A stretch of 45,133 nt of DNA from Aphanizomenon flos-aquae FACHB-1287 (GTDB lineage Bacteria; Cyanobacteriota; Cyanobacteriia; Cyanobacteriales; Nostocaceae): positions 1 through 45,133 of the forward strand of contig NZ_JACJTO010000035.1 of assembly GCF_014698755.1 (NCBI RefSeq). The letters run 5' to 3'. Below the pieces are notes generated by a model. It ran no database searches, was not told where the DNA came from, and saw nothing but the letters and a program-made list of their open reading frames with translations. Every line of letters starts with the position of its first letter. Position 1 is the stretch's first letter. Made by a program: the position numbers and the translations under genes. Shown here piece by piece: positions 35,650-44,714 of the stretch.

Positions 35650-36939
35650 GTGAAAAAAGTTTTAGCAATTATTCTGGGTGGCGGTGCGGGTACTCGGCTT
35701 TATCCGTTAACTAAACTGCGCGCCAAACCAGCAGTACCGGTAGCAGGGAAATATCGCTTGATAGACATACCTGTTAGCAACTGCATCAATTCCGAAATAT
35801 TCAAAATTTACGTTCTGACTCAGTTTAACTCAGCTTCTCTGAATCGTCACATTGCTCGTGCTTACAACTTCAGCGGGTTTAGCGATGGGTTTGTCGAAGT
35901 GTTAGCAGCACAACAAACCCCCGAAAACCCTAACTGGTTTCAAGGTACGGCCGATGCTGTGCGTCAGTACATCTGGATGTTACAAGAGTGGGATGTAGAG
36001 GAATTTCTGATTCTTTCAGGTGATCATCTTTACCGCATGGATTACCGGCAATTTATCCAGCGTCACAGAGATACAAATGCTGATATTACACTTTCCGTAA
36101 TTCCCATGGATAATCGTCGCGCCTCAGATTTTGGCTTGATGAAAATCAATGAATCGGGTCGGGTAATTGACTTTAGTGAAAAACCCAAAGGTGAAGCTTT
36201 AGCGCAGATGCGTGTTGATACCACTATACTGGGATTGACAAAAGAACAAGCCGAATTACAGCCATATATCGCCTCTATGGGGATTTATGTCTTTAAAAAA
36301 GATGTTTTGATTAAGTTGTTGAAACAATCTTTAGAACAAACGGATTTTGGTAAAGAGATTATTCCCGAAGCTGCTAAGGATCATAACGTTCAAGCTTTCT
36401 TGTTTGACGACTACTGGGAAGATATTGGCACAATTGAATCTTTTTATGAAGCCAATTTAGCTCTAACTAAGCAACCCCTCCCTCCCTTTAGTTTCTATGA
36501 TGAAGCAGCACCAATTTATACTCGCGCTCGTTATTTACCCCCCTCTAAACTGTTGAATTGCCAAATTACCGAATCTATGATTGGTGATGGCTGCATTTTG
36601 AAAGATTGCCGCATTCAACATTCTGTTTTAGGAGTGCGATCGCGGATAGAATCAGGCTCTGTAATTGAAGAAACCTTAATCATGGGTGCTGACTATTACC
36701 AACCATCCGTTGAAAGACAATGCAGCTTAGAAGAAAATGATATTCCCGTCGGTATTGGTACAGACACCATGATTCGTCGTGCCATTATTGATAAAAATGC
36801 CCGCATTGGTCACAATGTGAAAATCATCAATAAGGACAATATTCAAGAAGCAGAACGGGAAAAACAAGGCTTTTACATCCGTAGCGGTATTGTCGTTGTT
36901 CTCAAAAATGCTGTAATTCCCGATGGTACAATCATTTAG
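35650..36939 (+). CDS. glgC: Glucose-1-phosphate adenylyltransferase GlgC
   Basis: This 429-residue ADP-glucose pyrophosphorylase catalyses the committed step of glycogen synthesis. Visible are the nucleotide loop [21 protein letters not shown] (residues 9-29), the [10 protein letters not shown] block, the substrate-binding [17 protein letters not shown] (glucose-1-phosphate site), [17 protein letters not shown], and the C-terminal left-handed beta-helix ending [18 protein letters not shown], whose Lys belongs to the 3-phosphoglycerate activator site. The start is GTG, with GTTGGGGG 8 bp upstream. The length is exactly that of cyanobacterial enzymes. Confidence 0.97.
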   Translation: MKKVLAIILGGGAGTRLYPLTKLRAKPAVPVAGKYRLIDIPVSNCINSEIFKIYVLTQFNSASLNRHIARAYNFSGFSDGFVEVLAAQQTPENPNWFQGTADAVRQYIWMLQEWDVEEFLILSGDHLYRMDYRQFIQRHRDTNADITLSVIPMDNRRASDFGLMKINESGRVIDFSEKPKGEALAQMRVDTTILGLTKEQAELQPYIASMGIYVFKKDVLIKLLKQSLEQTDFGKEIIPEAAKDHNVQAFLFDDYWEDIGTIESFYEANLALTKQPLPPFSFYDEAAPIYTRARYLPPSKLLNCQITESMIGDGCILKDCRIQHSVLGVRSRIESGSVIEETLIMGADYYQPSVERQCSLEENDIPVGIGTDTMIRRAIIDKNARIGHNVKIINKDNIQEAEREKQGFYIRSGIVVVLKNAVIPDGTII

Positions 36940-36940
36940 T

Positions 36941-37037
36941 TCGTTGTCAGTTGTTCGTTGTCGGTTGTTCGTTGTTTGTTGTTTTACCACTGACCACTGA
37001 CCACTGACCAATAACCACTGACCACTGACCAATAACC
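36941..37037. repeat. Heptamer STRR array in two opposing halves
   Basis: The left half consists of GTTGTCA/GTTGTTC/GTTGTCG-type heptamers (36943-36981). The right half consists of ACTGACC/AATAACC heptamers (36986-37035). The two halves are roughly reverse complements and could fold together. The array fills the gap between glgC and the next gene, and its last unit touches that gene's ATG. Confidence 0.8.
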
Positions 37038-37038
37038 A

Positions 37039-37548
37039 ATGACTAAATTAATTTTGCTAATTGGTCTTCCTGGTAGCGGTAAATCAACTTTAGCAAAACA
37101 ACTACTGAGAGAATGCCCCCAGATAGAGCTAATTTCCACAGATACTATCCGGGGTCAGCTTTTTGGTTCAGAAGCAATTCAAGGACCATGGCCGTTAATT
37201 TGGCGGGAAATGGAACGACAATTACAACAAGCCATAATCGCCGATAAAAGGGTGATTCTCGACGCTACCAACGCCCAAAGGAAAAATCGCCGAGAAGTCA
37301 TTACCCTAACCCGTAATTGTGGCTTTACTTATATCACTGGGATTTGGCTGAAAACTCCGGTTTGGCTATGTTTAGCCAGGAATCAACGCCGAAGTCGTCA
37401 AGTTCCTGAAGATATAATTCTCCGAATGTACCATCAAATCCGGGATGCTCCCCCCAGTGTAGAAGAAGGAATGGATGAGCTTATTTCCTTTTTATCATGG
37501 CAAGAGTACGGGAATTGCGCTGCTGTATTCAGCAAGAACCACACTTGA
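37039..37548 (+). CDS. P-loop kinase / AAA-type ATPase (PNK-like)
   Basis: A 169-residue protein with Walker A GLPGSGKST (residues 9-17), ISTDTIRGQLFG after it, VILDATNAQRKNRRE (Walker-B-like strand and lid region) and a C-terminal VPEDIILRMYHQI. The pattern matches the small polynucleotide-kinase/gluconate-kinase-like ATPase group common in cyanobacteria. The substrate is unknown. Its ATG immediately follows the heptamer array and no Shine-Dalgarno sequence is seen, so translation may depend on repeat-derived sequence or on coupling to glgC transcription. Confidence 0.8.
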   Translation: MTKLILLIGLPGSGKSTLAKQLLRECPQIELISTDTIRGQLFGSEAIQGPWPLIWREMERQLQQAIIADKRVILDATNAQRKNRREVITLTRNCGFTYITGIWLKTPVWLCLARNQRRSRQVPEDIILRMYHQIRDAPPSVEEGMDELISFLSWQEYGNCAAVFSKNHT

Positions 37549-37681
37549 TTTTGACAATTATTTGTTAGTTTAATATCAGCTTCTTTTGGACTGATATTCG
37601 ACCCAATCAAGACTTTTGAATTAACAGTAAATTTCATATCTGAGAAAAAACATAACTTAAATTTCCACAGGAGGCTCGTAG

Positions 37682-38650
37682 ATGGCAGCAACCGACTTTA
37701 AAGACTATTATGCAATTTTAGGTATTGGCAAAACCGCCACATCAGAAGACATTAAACAAGCCTTTCGCAAACTAGCCCGCAAATATCATCCTGATGTTAA
37801 CCCCAATAACAAACAGGCTGAAGCCAACTTTAAAGAAGTTAATGAGGCTTATGAGGTATTATCTGACCCCGATAAACGCAAAAAATATGACCAATTTGGT
37901 CAATATTGGAAACAAGCTGGTCAAGGCTTTCCTGGGGGTTCTGGGGCGGATATGGGTGGTTTTGATTTCGGTCAATACGGCAGTTTTAATGACTTCTTAA
38001 ATGAGTTATTTGGTGGTGCTGGACCCCGCAGCGGCCGACAAAGTTACTCTTCTCGAACTTCTACGAGCAGACAAAGTAGCAGTTTTAACGATGTTGCTTT
38101 TCAAGATGGTGGTACGCAGGATGCAGAAGCTGTGATTAATTTAACCTTTGCTGAAGCATTCTCTGGAGTTCAAAAACGGTTTAGTCTAGGAACTGAAACT
38201 ATTGATGTACGTATTCCTGCTGGTGCTAAAACTGGGACTCGTTTACGGTTGAAGGGCAAAGGGCAAACTAACCCCATGAGTCAACAACGGGGAGATTTAT
38301 ATTTAAAGGTAGAATTACAACCCCATAGTTTTTTCCAAATGGAAGGGGATAATCTTGTTTGCGAGGTATTAATTACACCTGATGAAGCTACATTAGGCGC
38401 GTCCATAGATGTACCTGCGCCTGATGGTCATGTTAATGTTAAATTACCGGCGGGAGTCCGTTCTGGTCAATCTTTGCGTTTACGTGGTAAGGGTTGGCCC
38501 CTAGCTAAAGGTGGACGAGGTGATCAATTTGTAAAGGTAGCAATTGCACCACCAAAAGAACTCACCGCCCAAGAACGAGAATATTATGAAAAAATCCGGG
38601 CTATTCGTACTTATAACCCCCGCAGTCATTTAGCACAAATTACATTATAA
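37682..38650 (+). CDS. DnaJ/CbpA-type co-chaperone (type II J protein)
   Basis: A 322-residue Hsp40. The J domain (residues 7-72) has the HPD motif (KYHPDVN) and DYYAILGI start. A Gly/Phe-rich linker (78-120, with GGFDFGQYGSFNDF) follows, then the two beta-barrel substrate domains (DVRIPAGAKTGTRLRLKGKG; LPAGVRSGQSLRLRGKGWP). There is no CxxCxGxG zinc finger, so it is type II (CbpA-like), not classical DnaJ. It stimulates DnaK ATPase. AGGAGG stands 9 bp before the ATG, the strongest ribosome binding site in the window. It is followed closely by pyrC. Confidence 0.93.
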   Translation: MAATDFKDYYAILGIGKTATSEDIKQAFRKLARKYHPDVNPNNKQAEANFKEVNEAYEVLSDPDKRKKYDQFGQYWKQAGQGFPGGSGADMGGFDFGQYGSFNDFLNELFGGAGPRSGRQSYSSRTSTSRQSSSFNDVAFQDGGTQDAEAVINLTFAEAFSGVQKRFSLGTETIDVRIPAGAKTGTRLRLKGKGQTNPMSQQRGDLYLKVELQPHSFFQMEGDNLVCEVLITPDEATLGASIDVPAPDGHVNVKLPAGVRSGQSLRLRGKGWPLAKGGRGDQFVKVAIAPPKELTAQEREYYEKIRAIRTYNPRSHLAQITL

Positions 38651-38687
38651 CGCTAATAATTCCTTCATACTGATAACCATTAAGCCC

Positions 38688-40013
38688 ATGTTAATACCAG
38701 AAAGTTTACTGATTCACCACGCCGAAATTATTTTACCCAATGGTGAATCAATGATTGGAGATGTTCTGACTCAGGGAAGGCAAATAGTCCAAGTAGACCG
38801 GGAAATTACCAACGCTACACCTACATACACAATTGAGGCACAAGGGTTAACTTTATTACCTGGCGTAATTGACCCCCAGGTGCATTTCCGCGAACCCGGA
38901 CTAGAATATAAAGAAGATCTATTTACAGCTAGTTGTGCTTGTGCTAAGGGAGGAGTTACCTCCTTTCTAGAAATGCCCAATACAAAACCATTAACTATCA
39001 CCCAAGCAGCCTTAAACGACAAATTGGAACGGGCCGCCCAGAAGTGTTTGGTTAATTATGGCTTTTTTATTGGGGCTACGACCGATAATTTACCAGATTT
39101 ACTTTCTGCCCAGCCTACACCGGGTATTAAGGTGTTTATGGGGTCAATGCACGGACAATTATTAGTGAGCCAAGAAGAGGCGCTAGAGGCGATTTTTGCC
39201 CGGGGAAATCGGTTAATTGCTGTTCATGCAGAAGACCAAGCCCGCATTAATCAACGCAAACAGGAATTTGCTGGTATTCAAGACCCTGCTATTCATTCCC
39301 AAATTCAAGACAATCAAGCTGCATTGTTAGCTACACAATTGGCATTAAAGCTTTCTAAAAAATATCAACGCCGGTTACATATTTTGCATTTATCAACAGC
39401 AGAGGAAGCAGATTTACTGCGTCAGGACAAACCGAGTTGGGTGACAGCAGAGGTAACGCCTCAACATTTACTTTTGAATACGAGCGCCTATGAAACTATT
39501 GGTACTTTAGCACAAATGAATCCACCTTTGCGATCGCCCCATGATAATGAGGTTCTTTGGCAAGCTTTACGAGATGGTATCATTGATTTTATTGCTACTG
39601 ACCACGCCCCCCACACCTTAGCCGAAAAAGCCCAAACCTATCCTAACACTCCTTCGGGAATGCCCGGTGTAGAAACGTCTCTACCTTTAATTTTAACCGC
39701 TGCTATGGCAGGAAAGTGTACAGTTGCCCAAGTTGTACAATGGATGTCTAAAGCGGTGGCTGTAGCTTATGGTATTGCTAATAAGGGAGAAATTACCCCC
39801 GGTTACGATGCTGATTTAGTGCTGGTAGATTTGAAGAATTACCGAGAAGTGAAACGGGAAGAAGTTCTCAGTAAATGCGGTTGGAATTCTTTTGAGGGTT
39901 GGAATTTAACGGGTTGGCCAGTGACAACAATTGTCGGTGGTAAAATTGTTTATAATCACGGTGAGGTAAATACGCAAGTTAGAGGACAAGCTTTAACTTT
40001 TACTAATCCGTAG
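38688..40013 (+). CDS. pyrC: Dihydroorotase (PyrC), with altered HxH motif
   Basis: A 441-residue amidohydrolase of the dihydroorotase type (pyrimidine synthesis). Visible are PGVIDPQVHFREPGLEYKEDL, FLEMPNTKP, K148 in IKVFMGSM (position of the carboxylated Lys), H180 in VHAEDQ, H231/H234 in HILHLST and the catalytic D305 in IATDHAPHT. The first metal-binding motif, usually DxHxH, reads DPQVH: Gln64 replaces the first His while H66 is kept. My recollection is that several cyanobacterial homologues show the same Q, so it may be a lineage feature. It lies 37 bp after the DnaJ-type gene and may be cotranscribed. Confidence 0.88.
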   Translation: MLIPESLLIHHAEIILPNGESMIGDVLTQGRQIVQVDREITNATPTYTIEAQGLTLLPGVIDPQVHFREPGLEYKEDLFTASCACAKGGVTSFLEMPNTKPLTITQAALNDKLERAAQKCLVNYGFFIGATTDNLPDLLSAQPTPGIKVFMGSMHGQLLVSQEEALEAIFARGNRLIAVHAEDQARINQRKQEFAGIQDPAIHSQIQDNQAALLATQLALKLSKKYQRRLHILHLSTAEEADLLRQDKPSWVTAEVTPQHLLLNTSAYETIGTLAQMNPPLRSPHDNEVLWQALRDGIIDFIATDHAPHTLAEKAQTYPNTPSGMPGVETSLPLILTAAMAGKCTVAQVVQWMSKAVAVAYGIANKGEITPGYDADLVLVDLKNYREVKREEVLSKCGWNSFEGWNLTGWPVTTIVGGKIVYNHGEVNTQVRGQALTFTNP

Positions 40014-40206
40014 TTATTTGTCTGCGGTAATTGTAAATCTCTACTACACAAATAAAATCCACTTGTGAGAATTAAGAAAAAAATTAAGGTTCTTAAATCC
40101 ATGCAGATGGGTTTTGTCTGTGTAGCGGTGACTTCCACTCGCCCAAGTTTCTCGCAACTTATGGTAATATTAAAATATACTACTATACTTGTTACCTCTG
40201 AGAAGT

Positions 40207-42105
40207 ATGAGCATCTACCCAGATTTTCAAGCACAAGGCTATGATGTTATTCGAGAACTAGGACGCAACCGCGAAGGTGGTAGAATTACTTGGTTAGCAA
40301 CAAATCTTAACACAAAGCAACCAGAAGTAATCAAACAGTTTTGTTTTGCTCAAGCGGGTGCAAGTTGGTCCGGTTCAGAAGCCCACGCACGAGAAATACA
40401 GGTACTTAAAGGATTAAATCATCCTGGTATTCCCAGTTACTTGCATTCCTTTGAAACCTCCGATGGTTTTTGTTTAATTCAAGAGTATATTCATGGTTCT
40501 ACTTTAGCAGAACCTCGCAGCTTTTCACCAGCAGAAATTAAACAAATTGCAGTTAAGATATTAGAAATTCTGGTATATTTACAAAATCGGATACCGTCGG
40601 TAATTCATCGAGATATTAAACCAGAAAACATTTTAGTAGATGAACAAATCAATGTCTATTTAATTGACTTTGGTTTTGCTCGTATTGGTAGTCATGATGT
40701 AGCTGGAAGTAGTGTATTTAAAGGAACTCCTGGTTTTATTCCCCCAGAGCAAATGTTTAAACCCACAAATGCTACAGATTTGTATGCTTTGGGTGCAACT
40801 TTGATATGTTTATTAACAGGAATCAAGTCAACAAAAATAGATCAATTGCAAGATGAAGATGATCCTTATTTGATTAAATTTCGTCATCTTTTACCCCAGG
40901 TAAGTTTGCGGTTTATCGGTTGGTTGGAAAAGATGGTACAACCGAAACAAAAAGACCGATTTACTAATGCAGAATTAGCTTTAGAATCACTCAAACCCCT
41001 TGATGTTATTCGTGTACCAGCAGTTGATTTTAGTGAAACAGTTTTAGAGTTTAAAGCGAATTGGCTGGGGGAAAAATTAACTAGGGTTATTATTATTGAA
41101 AATTCTATACCAGATACTTTATTAGAAGGTAAATGGGAAGTTGCACCTCATCCTCAAGACCCTCCCCATACACCGGATACTCATGCTTGGATTTCAGTTA
41201 CACCTGCTCAGTTTAGTAGGAATAATATTCATTGTCAGGTTCAGGTGGATACGAGTAAATTGATGGCGGATAAGCAGTATAAACGTCAATTAATTCTTCA
41301 TAGTAATGCTTATCCAGCGAGTCATACTTTAACGGTGAAGGTACAAACGGCGGCTTTACCCATTGAGAAGATAAAATTGCCCTATTTAGGATTAATTAAA
41401 CTATTTTTAATAGCTGGGCTGGTAGCTATGGCTACGAGTTGGTTTATTACTTATGCTGCAAGTCCAGTTACTATTTGGTTATTACAAAATTTGGGATATG
41501 AGGCGATACTCTCTATGCTTAGGGTGTGGGGTGTTGTTACACTTCTGGGTGTGATTTGGAGTTTTACTAAAGTAGTAAATACACAAGAAACTTCGTATCC
41601 TTCGTATATACGTCAGACTGTGGGTCAAGTTGTGGGTGAATATGTAAGTTTGGCTATAGCCGTATCTGTAGGTGGGGCTGCGGTTGGGCTTGCGGTTGGG
41701 ACTGTGGTTGAAGGTCTACTTGACCTTACAGTTAAACATAGTGGTTTTGATCTAGTTGGTCCGGTTGTCGGTTTCGTTTTCATGGCGGCTATACCTTTAG
41801 CTATAGCAGGTGTTGTCACTTGGGGTGTGTGTTGGGTTATATATTGGATTGTATATCGGGTTGTGAATTTTGTGGCTGTAGACTTAGCTGAAGATTCGGT
41901 TATGGGTAGACTGTTACTACTGGTAACGGGGTTTGGGGCTAGTGCAGGAATTGGTATAATAGTCGGCTTTCTAAATCCATTGATTTTGTTAGCACTAACT
42001 GGAACAAGTTTACCCACACTTGCTATGTTACTTTATTCACCAATTAGCCACCGTCAATTAATTGCTAAATATCGCCAGTCTGAGAAATCTTTAATTAAGC
42101 CATAA
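40207..42105 (+). CDS. Membrane-anchored Ser/Thr protein kinase
   Basis: From the ATG at 40207 the protein has 632 residues. A TTG 18 bp upstream keeps the frame but lacks a ribosome site, whereas GAGAAG precedes this ATG. The Hanks-type kinase domain (12-270) has an unusual Gly loop LGRNREGGRITW, K43 in EVIKQF, catalytic HRDIKPEN (H134-D136), DFGFAR (D154), and the GTPGFIPPEQ activation segment. A beta-rich region (about 270-390) follows, then five or six hydrophobic segments (about 395-620), including Gly/Ala/Val-rich glycine-zipper-like helices. The catalytic part is N-terminal and should face the cytoplasm. The target is unknown. Confidence 0.88.
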   Translation: MSIYPDFQAQGYDVIRELGRNREGGRITWLATNLNTKQPEVIKQFCFAQAGASWSGSEAHAREIQVLKGLNHPGIPSYLHSFETSDGFCLIQEYIHGSTLAEPRSFSPAEIKQIAVKILEILVYLQNRIPSVIHRDIKPENILVDEQINVYLIDFGFARIGSHDVAGSSVFKGTPGFIPPEQMFKPTNATDLYALGATLICLLTGIKSTKIDQLQDEDDPYLIKFRHLLPQVSLRFIGWLEKMVQPKQKDRFTNAELALESLKPLDVIRVPAVDFSETVLEFKANWLGEKLTRVIIIENSIPDTLLEGKWEVAPHPQDPPHTPDTHAWISVTPAQFSRNNIHCQVQVDTSKLMADKQYKRQLILHSNAYPASHTLTVKVQTAALPIEKIKLPYLGLIKLFLIAGLVAMATSWFITYAASPVTIWLLQNLGYEAILSMLRVWGVVTLLGVIWSFTKVVNTQETSYPSYIRQTVGQVVGEYVSLAIAVSVGGAAVGLAVGTVVEGLLDLTVKHSGFDLVGPVVGFVFMAAIPLAIAGVVTWGVCWVIYWIVYRVVNFVAVDLAEDSVMGRLLLLVTGFGASAGIGIIVGFLNPLILLALTGTSLPTLAMLLYSPISHRQLIAKYRQSEKSLIKP

Positions 42106-42161
42106 AAAATTAAGCTCAATTTGTATTAAATTACGTTAATTGAAAATTAAAAGGTGAATTT

Positions 42162-43619
42162 ATGCTATTGCAAAGCCAAAAACAACAGAGCATTAAATTA
42201 GTACGGTTTGGACTAGGAATTGGATTATTCATTCCTTTTGTGTCTATATTTTCCAGTATTATTTTTGCGCTCAATTCTTATTTAGTGATTGCTCCGAAAT
42301 TTGATGAAGCTGGTTATTTTCAGAAAGGGTTAGCTAAGGTCAAAATTGGTGATGAATATGGCTATATAGACAAAACTGGTAAAGTTGTTGTTCCATTCAA
42401 ATATGAAGAAGCTGATTCTATTAAATTAAAACCAGTTAGAGTTGGTAATAAATATGGATATGTAGATAAAACAGGTAATACTGTTATTCTACCCCAATTT
42501 AGTAAAGTTAGTGACTTTAACGAAGGTTTAGCAGGTGTTAGCATTGGTTATGAATGGGGATATATAGATAAAACAGGTAATACTGTTATTCGACTCCAAT
42601 TTAGTCAAGTTAGTGACTTTAACGAAGGTTTAGCAGGTGTTAGCATTGATCATCAATGGGGATATATAGATAAAACAGGTAATACTGTTATTCCACCTCA
42701 ATTTAATAAAGTTGGTAACTTTAACGAAGGTTTAGCAGGTGTTGAGATTGGTGGTAAATGGGGCTATATAGATAAAACAGGTAAAATTGTTGTTCCACCT
42801 CAATTTAATACAGTTGGGTACTTTAAAGAAGGTTTAGCAGGTGTTGAGATTGGTGGTAAATGGGGCTATATAGATAAAACAGGTAAAATTGTGATTCCAC
42901 TTCAATTTAATGAAGTTGGGGACTTTAACGAAGGTTTAGCAGGTGTTGAGATTGGTGGTAAATGGGGATATATAGATAAAACAGGTAAAATTGTTATTCC
43001 ACCTCGATTTTATCGTTATTATTATTATGGTTATAAAAAAGATATTGGGAACTTTCACGAAGGTTTAGCAGGTGTTGAGATTGGTGGTAAATGGGGCTAT
43101 ATAGATAAAACAGGTAAAATTGTGATTCCACTTCAATTTAATGAAGTTGGGGACTTTAACGAAGGTTTAGCAGGTGTTGAGATTGGTGGTAAATGGGGAT
43201 ATATAGATAAAACAGGTAAAATTGTTATTCCACCTCGATTTTATCGTTATTATTATTATGGTTATAAAAAAGATATTGGGAACTTTCACGAAGGTTTAGC
43301 AGGTGTTGAGATTGGTGGTAAATGGGGCTATATAGATAAAACAGGTAAAATTGTGATTCCACTTCAATTTAATGAAGTTGGGGACTTTAACGAAGGTTTA
43401 GCAGGTGTTGAGATTGGTGGTAAATGGGGCTATATAGATAAAACAGGTAAAATTGTTGTTCCACCAGAATTTGAGACAAAAGACGAGCTTGAAGCCAAGT
43501 CTGACGAGCGTAAAGCCAAGTTTAAAGAAGCAGAATCCTTAAAAGAAGGATTAAAAGAAGGATTAAAACCAGTCAAAATGGGACGCAAGTATGGTTATAT
43601 TCGGAATCCTTTAAAGTAG
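42162..43619 (+). CDS. WG-repeat protein with N-terminal membrane anchor
   Basis: A 485-residue protein. A single hydrophobic segment (about residues 15-38) is followed by about eleven KWG/WG repeats with the core GGKWGYIDKTGKIVIPPQF and FNEGLAGVEI. WG repeats form beta-rich, probably propeller-like or solenoid surfaces in bacteria, and their ligands are mostly unknown. Two long units include the insertion RFYRYYYYGYKKDIGNF. The N-terminal anchor suggests an envelope location with the repeats outside. It lies 56 bp after the Ser/Thr kinase on the same strand and may be cotranscribed with it. Confidence 0.85.
   Translation: MLLQSQKQQSIKLVRFGLGIGLFIPFVSIFSSIIFALNSYLVIAPKFDEAGYFQKGLAKVKIGDEYGYIDKTGKVVVPFKYEEADSIKLKPVRVGNKYGYVDKTGNTVILPQFSKVSDFNEGLAGVSIGYEWGYIDKTGNTVIRLQFSQVSDFNEGLAGVSIDHQWGYIDKTGNTVIPPQFNKVGNFNEGLAGVEIGGKWGYIDKTGKIVVPPQFNTVGYFKEGLAGVEIGGKWGYIDKTGKIVIPLQFNEVGDFNEGLAGVEIGGKWGYIDKTGKIVIPPRFYRYYYYGYKKDIGNFHEGLAGVEIGGKWGYIDKTGKIVIPLQFNEVGDFNEGLAGVEIGGKWGYIDKTGKIVIPPRFYRYYYYGYKKDIGNFHEGLAGVEIGGKWGYIDKTGKIVIPLQFNEVGDFNEGLAGVEIGGKWGYIDKTGKIVVPPEFETKDELEAKSDERKAKFKEAESLKEGLKEGLKPVKMGRKYGYIRNPLK
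42891..43460 (+). repeat. 231-bp coding repeat in WG protein
   Basis: CCTCGATTTTATCGTTATTA occurs at 43002 and again at 43233, and the 231 bp between them (77 codons) is repeated almost perfectly. The element GTGATTCCACTTCAATTTAA occurs three times (near 42892, 43123 and 43354). About two and a half copies are present, indicating a recent in-frame duplication. Confidence 0.9.
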
Positions 43620-43634
43620 TAATGTAGTAGTAAT

Positions 43635-43707
43635 GTAGGTTGGGTTAAGCGACAGCGCAACCCAACAAAAGAATAATATAATATTGGGTTTTCTCAACCC
43701 AACCTAC
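43635..43707. mobile_element. MITE-like element, copy A
   Basis: A 73-bp element with terminal inverted repeats GTAGGTTGGGTT and AACCCAACCTAC. Inside, GTTGGGTT/AACCCAAC and GTTGGG/CCCAAC form two further hairpins. It lies upstream of the first Uma2 copy and ends 4 bp before its extended -10 box. It has no coding capacity. Confidence 0.8.
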
Positions 43708-43711
43708 GTAA

Positions 43712-43720
43712 TGCTATAAT
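43712..43720 (+). promoter_or_regulatory. Extended -10 promoter of Uma2 copy 1
   Basis: TGCTATAAT is a perfect extended -10 element, 28 bp before the ATG at 43748. There is no good -35 box because the MITE inverted repeat occupies that region. The same arrangement precedes copy 2. Confidence 0.6.
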
Positions 43721-43747
43721 CAACAAATAACTACTTGGTATCATATC

Positions 43748-44449
43748 ATGATGATTACTCAAGAATTAAAATGTCAAGAAAACATCTCTCAAGATGTAAT
43801 ATTTCCCCCAAGTGATTTATATAGTGATGAACCAACCGTGGAAACAGAACTACATCTAAGACAAATAATTCTACTGTTCAAATGTCTAGAATGGTTATGG
43901 AAAGATAGAAATGATTTCTATGCTGCGGGAAATCTCACCATTTACTATAGTCCTAATCAGAAAAAATCTGAATATTTCCGAGGCCCAGATTTCTTTGTTG
44001 TCTTGGGAGCAGAACGCAAAACCCGGAAAAGTTGGGTTGTTTGGGAAGAAGATGGTAAATATCCTAATTTCATTTTAGAAATTCTCTCACCAACTACAGC
44101 TAATACAGATAGAGAATACAAAAAAGAACTTTATCAAAATACTTTCCGCACACCTGATTATTTTTGGTTCGACCCTTATACACTAGAATTTGCAGGTTTT
44201 CATTTATTAGACGGAGAATATCAACCTTTAGAAGAAAATCAGCAAGGACATTTGTGGAGTCGTCAGCTAGGTTTATATTTAGGAATTTATCAAGGACTAT
44301 TACGGTATTTTACGCCAGCAGGAGAGTTAGTTCCCACACCTGAAGAAACCGCAGAACAGGAAACTAAAAGAGCAGAAAAAGAAGCGAGAAAATCAGAACG
44401 TTTAGCAGCAAAATTGCGGGAATTAAATATAGATCCTGATACAATTTAA
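43748..44449 (+). CDS. Uma2 family (DUF820) putative nuclease, copy 1
   Basis: A 233-residue Uma2-family protein: FRGPDFFVVLGAE (acidic residue), FILEILSPTTANTDREYKKELY (Glu and Lys of the PD-(D/E)XK-like core) and PDYFWFDPYTLEFAGFHL. The C-terminal 45 residues are a highly charged helix (EETAEQETKRAEKEARKSER). The function of the family is not known; a nuclease fold is the only firm statement. The ATG is doubled (ATGATG). A nearly identical copy starts 967 bp downstream. It is distinct from the Uma2 gene at 27777. Confidence 0.85.
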   Translation: MMITQELKCQENISQDVIFPPSDLYSDEPTVETELHLRQIILLFKCLEWLWKDRNDFYAAGNLTIYYSPNQKKSEYFRGPDFFVVLGAERKTRKSWVVWEEDGKYPNFILEILSPTTANTDREYKKELYQNTFRTPDYFWFDPYTLEFAGFHLLDGEYQPLEENQQGHLWSRQLGLYLGIYQGLLRYFTPAGELVPTPEETAEQETKRAEKEARKSERLAAKLRELNIDPDTI

Positions 44450-44503
44450 TCCCGTTACTAGGTTACTCTGTTGCTTAACTTAAGAGGTTTTTTTAAAAGT
44501 CAT

Positions 44504-44674
44504 GTAGGTTGGGTTAAGCAACAGCGCAACCCAACAAAAAAATAATCAGGACTTACGCAAAATATCTCTCAAATCCTCATTTCTCCGTGACCTCTGTGCC
44601 TCTGTGGTTCGTTATTCCATGAATCTTGCGTAAGTCCTAATAATATAATGTTGGGTTTTCTCAACCCAACCTAC
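44504..44674. mobile_element. MITE-like element, copy B (interrupted)
   Basis: The same GTAGGTTGGGTT...AACCCAACCTAC element as copy A, but split by an inserted second element at 44547-44638. Without the insertion and its duplicated AATAAT it matches copy A almost base for base, including the short internal hairpins. Confidence 0.8.
44547..44638. mobile_element. Second MITE-like element nested in copy B
   Basis: A 92-bp insertion with terminal inverted repeats AGGACTTACGCAA (44548-44560) and TTGCGTAAGTCCT (44626-44638). It is flanked by AATAAT on both sides (44541-44546 and 44639-44644), where copy A has a single AATAAT, so a 6-bp target duplication is likely. Its middle carries the dispersed ACCTCTGTGCCTCTGTGGTT sequence. 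Confidence 0.8.
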
Positions 44675-44678
44675 ATAA

Positions 44679-44687
44679 TGCTATAAT
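44679..44687 (+). promoter_or_regulatory. Extended -10 promoter of Uma2 copy 2
   Basis: TGCTATAAT, identical in sequence and in distance to the ATG (28 bp) with the copy 1 promoter. It again directly follows a MITE end. Confidence 0.6.
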
Positions 44688-44714
44688 CAACAAATAACTA
44701 CTTGGTATCATATC

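Noticed and set aside
36727-37032. Minus-strand open frame opposite the 3' end of glgC
   Set aside because: It is half heptamer-array translation (VSGQWLLVSGQWSVV) and half shadow of glgC.
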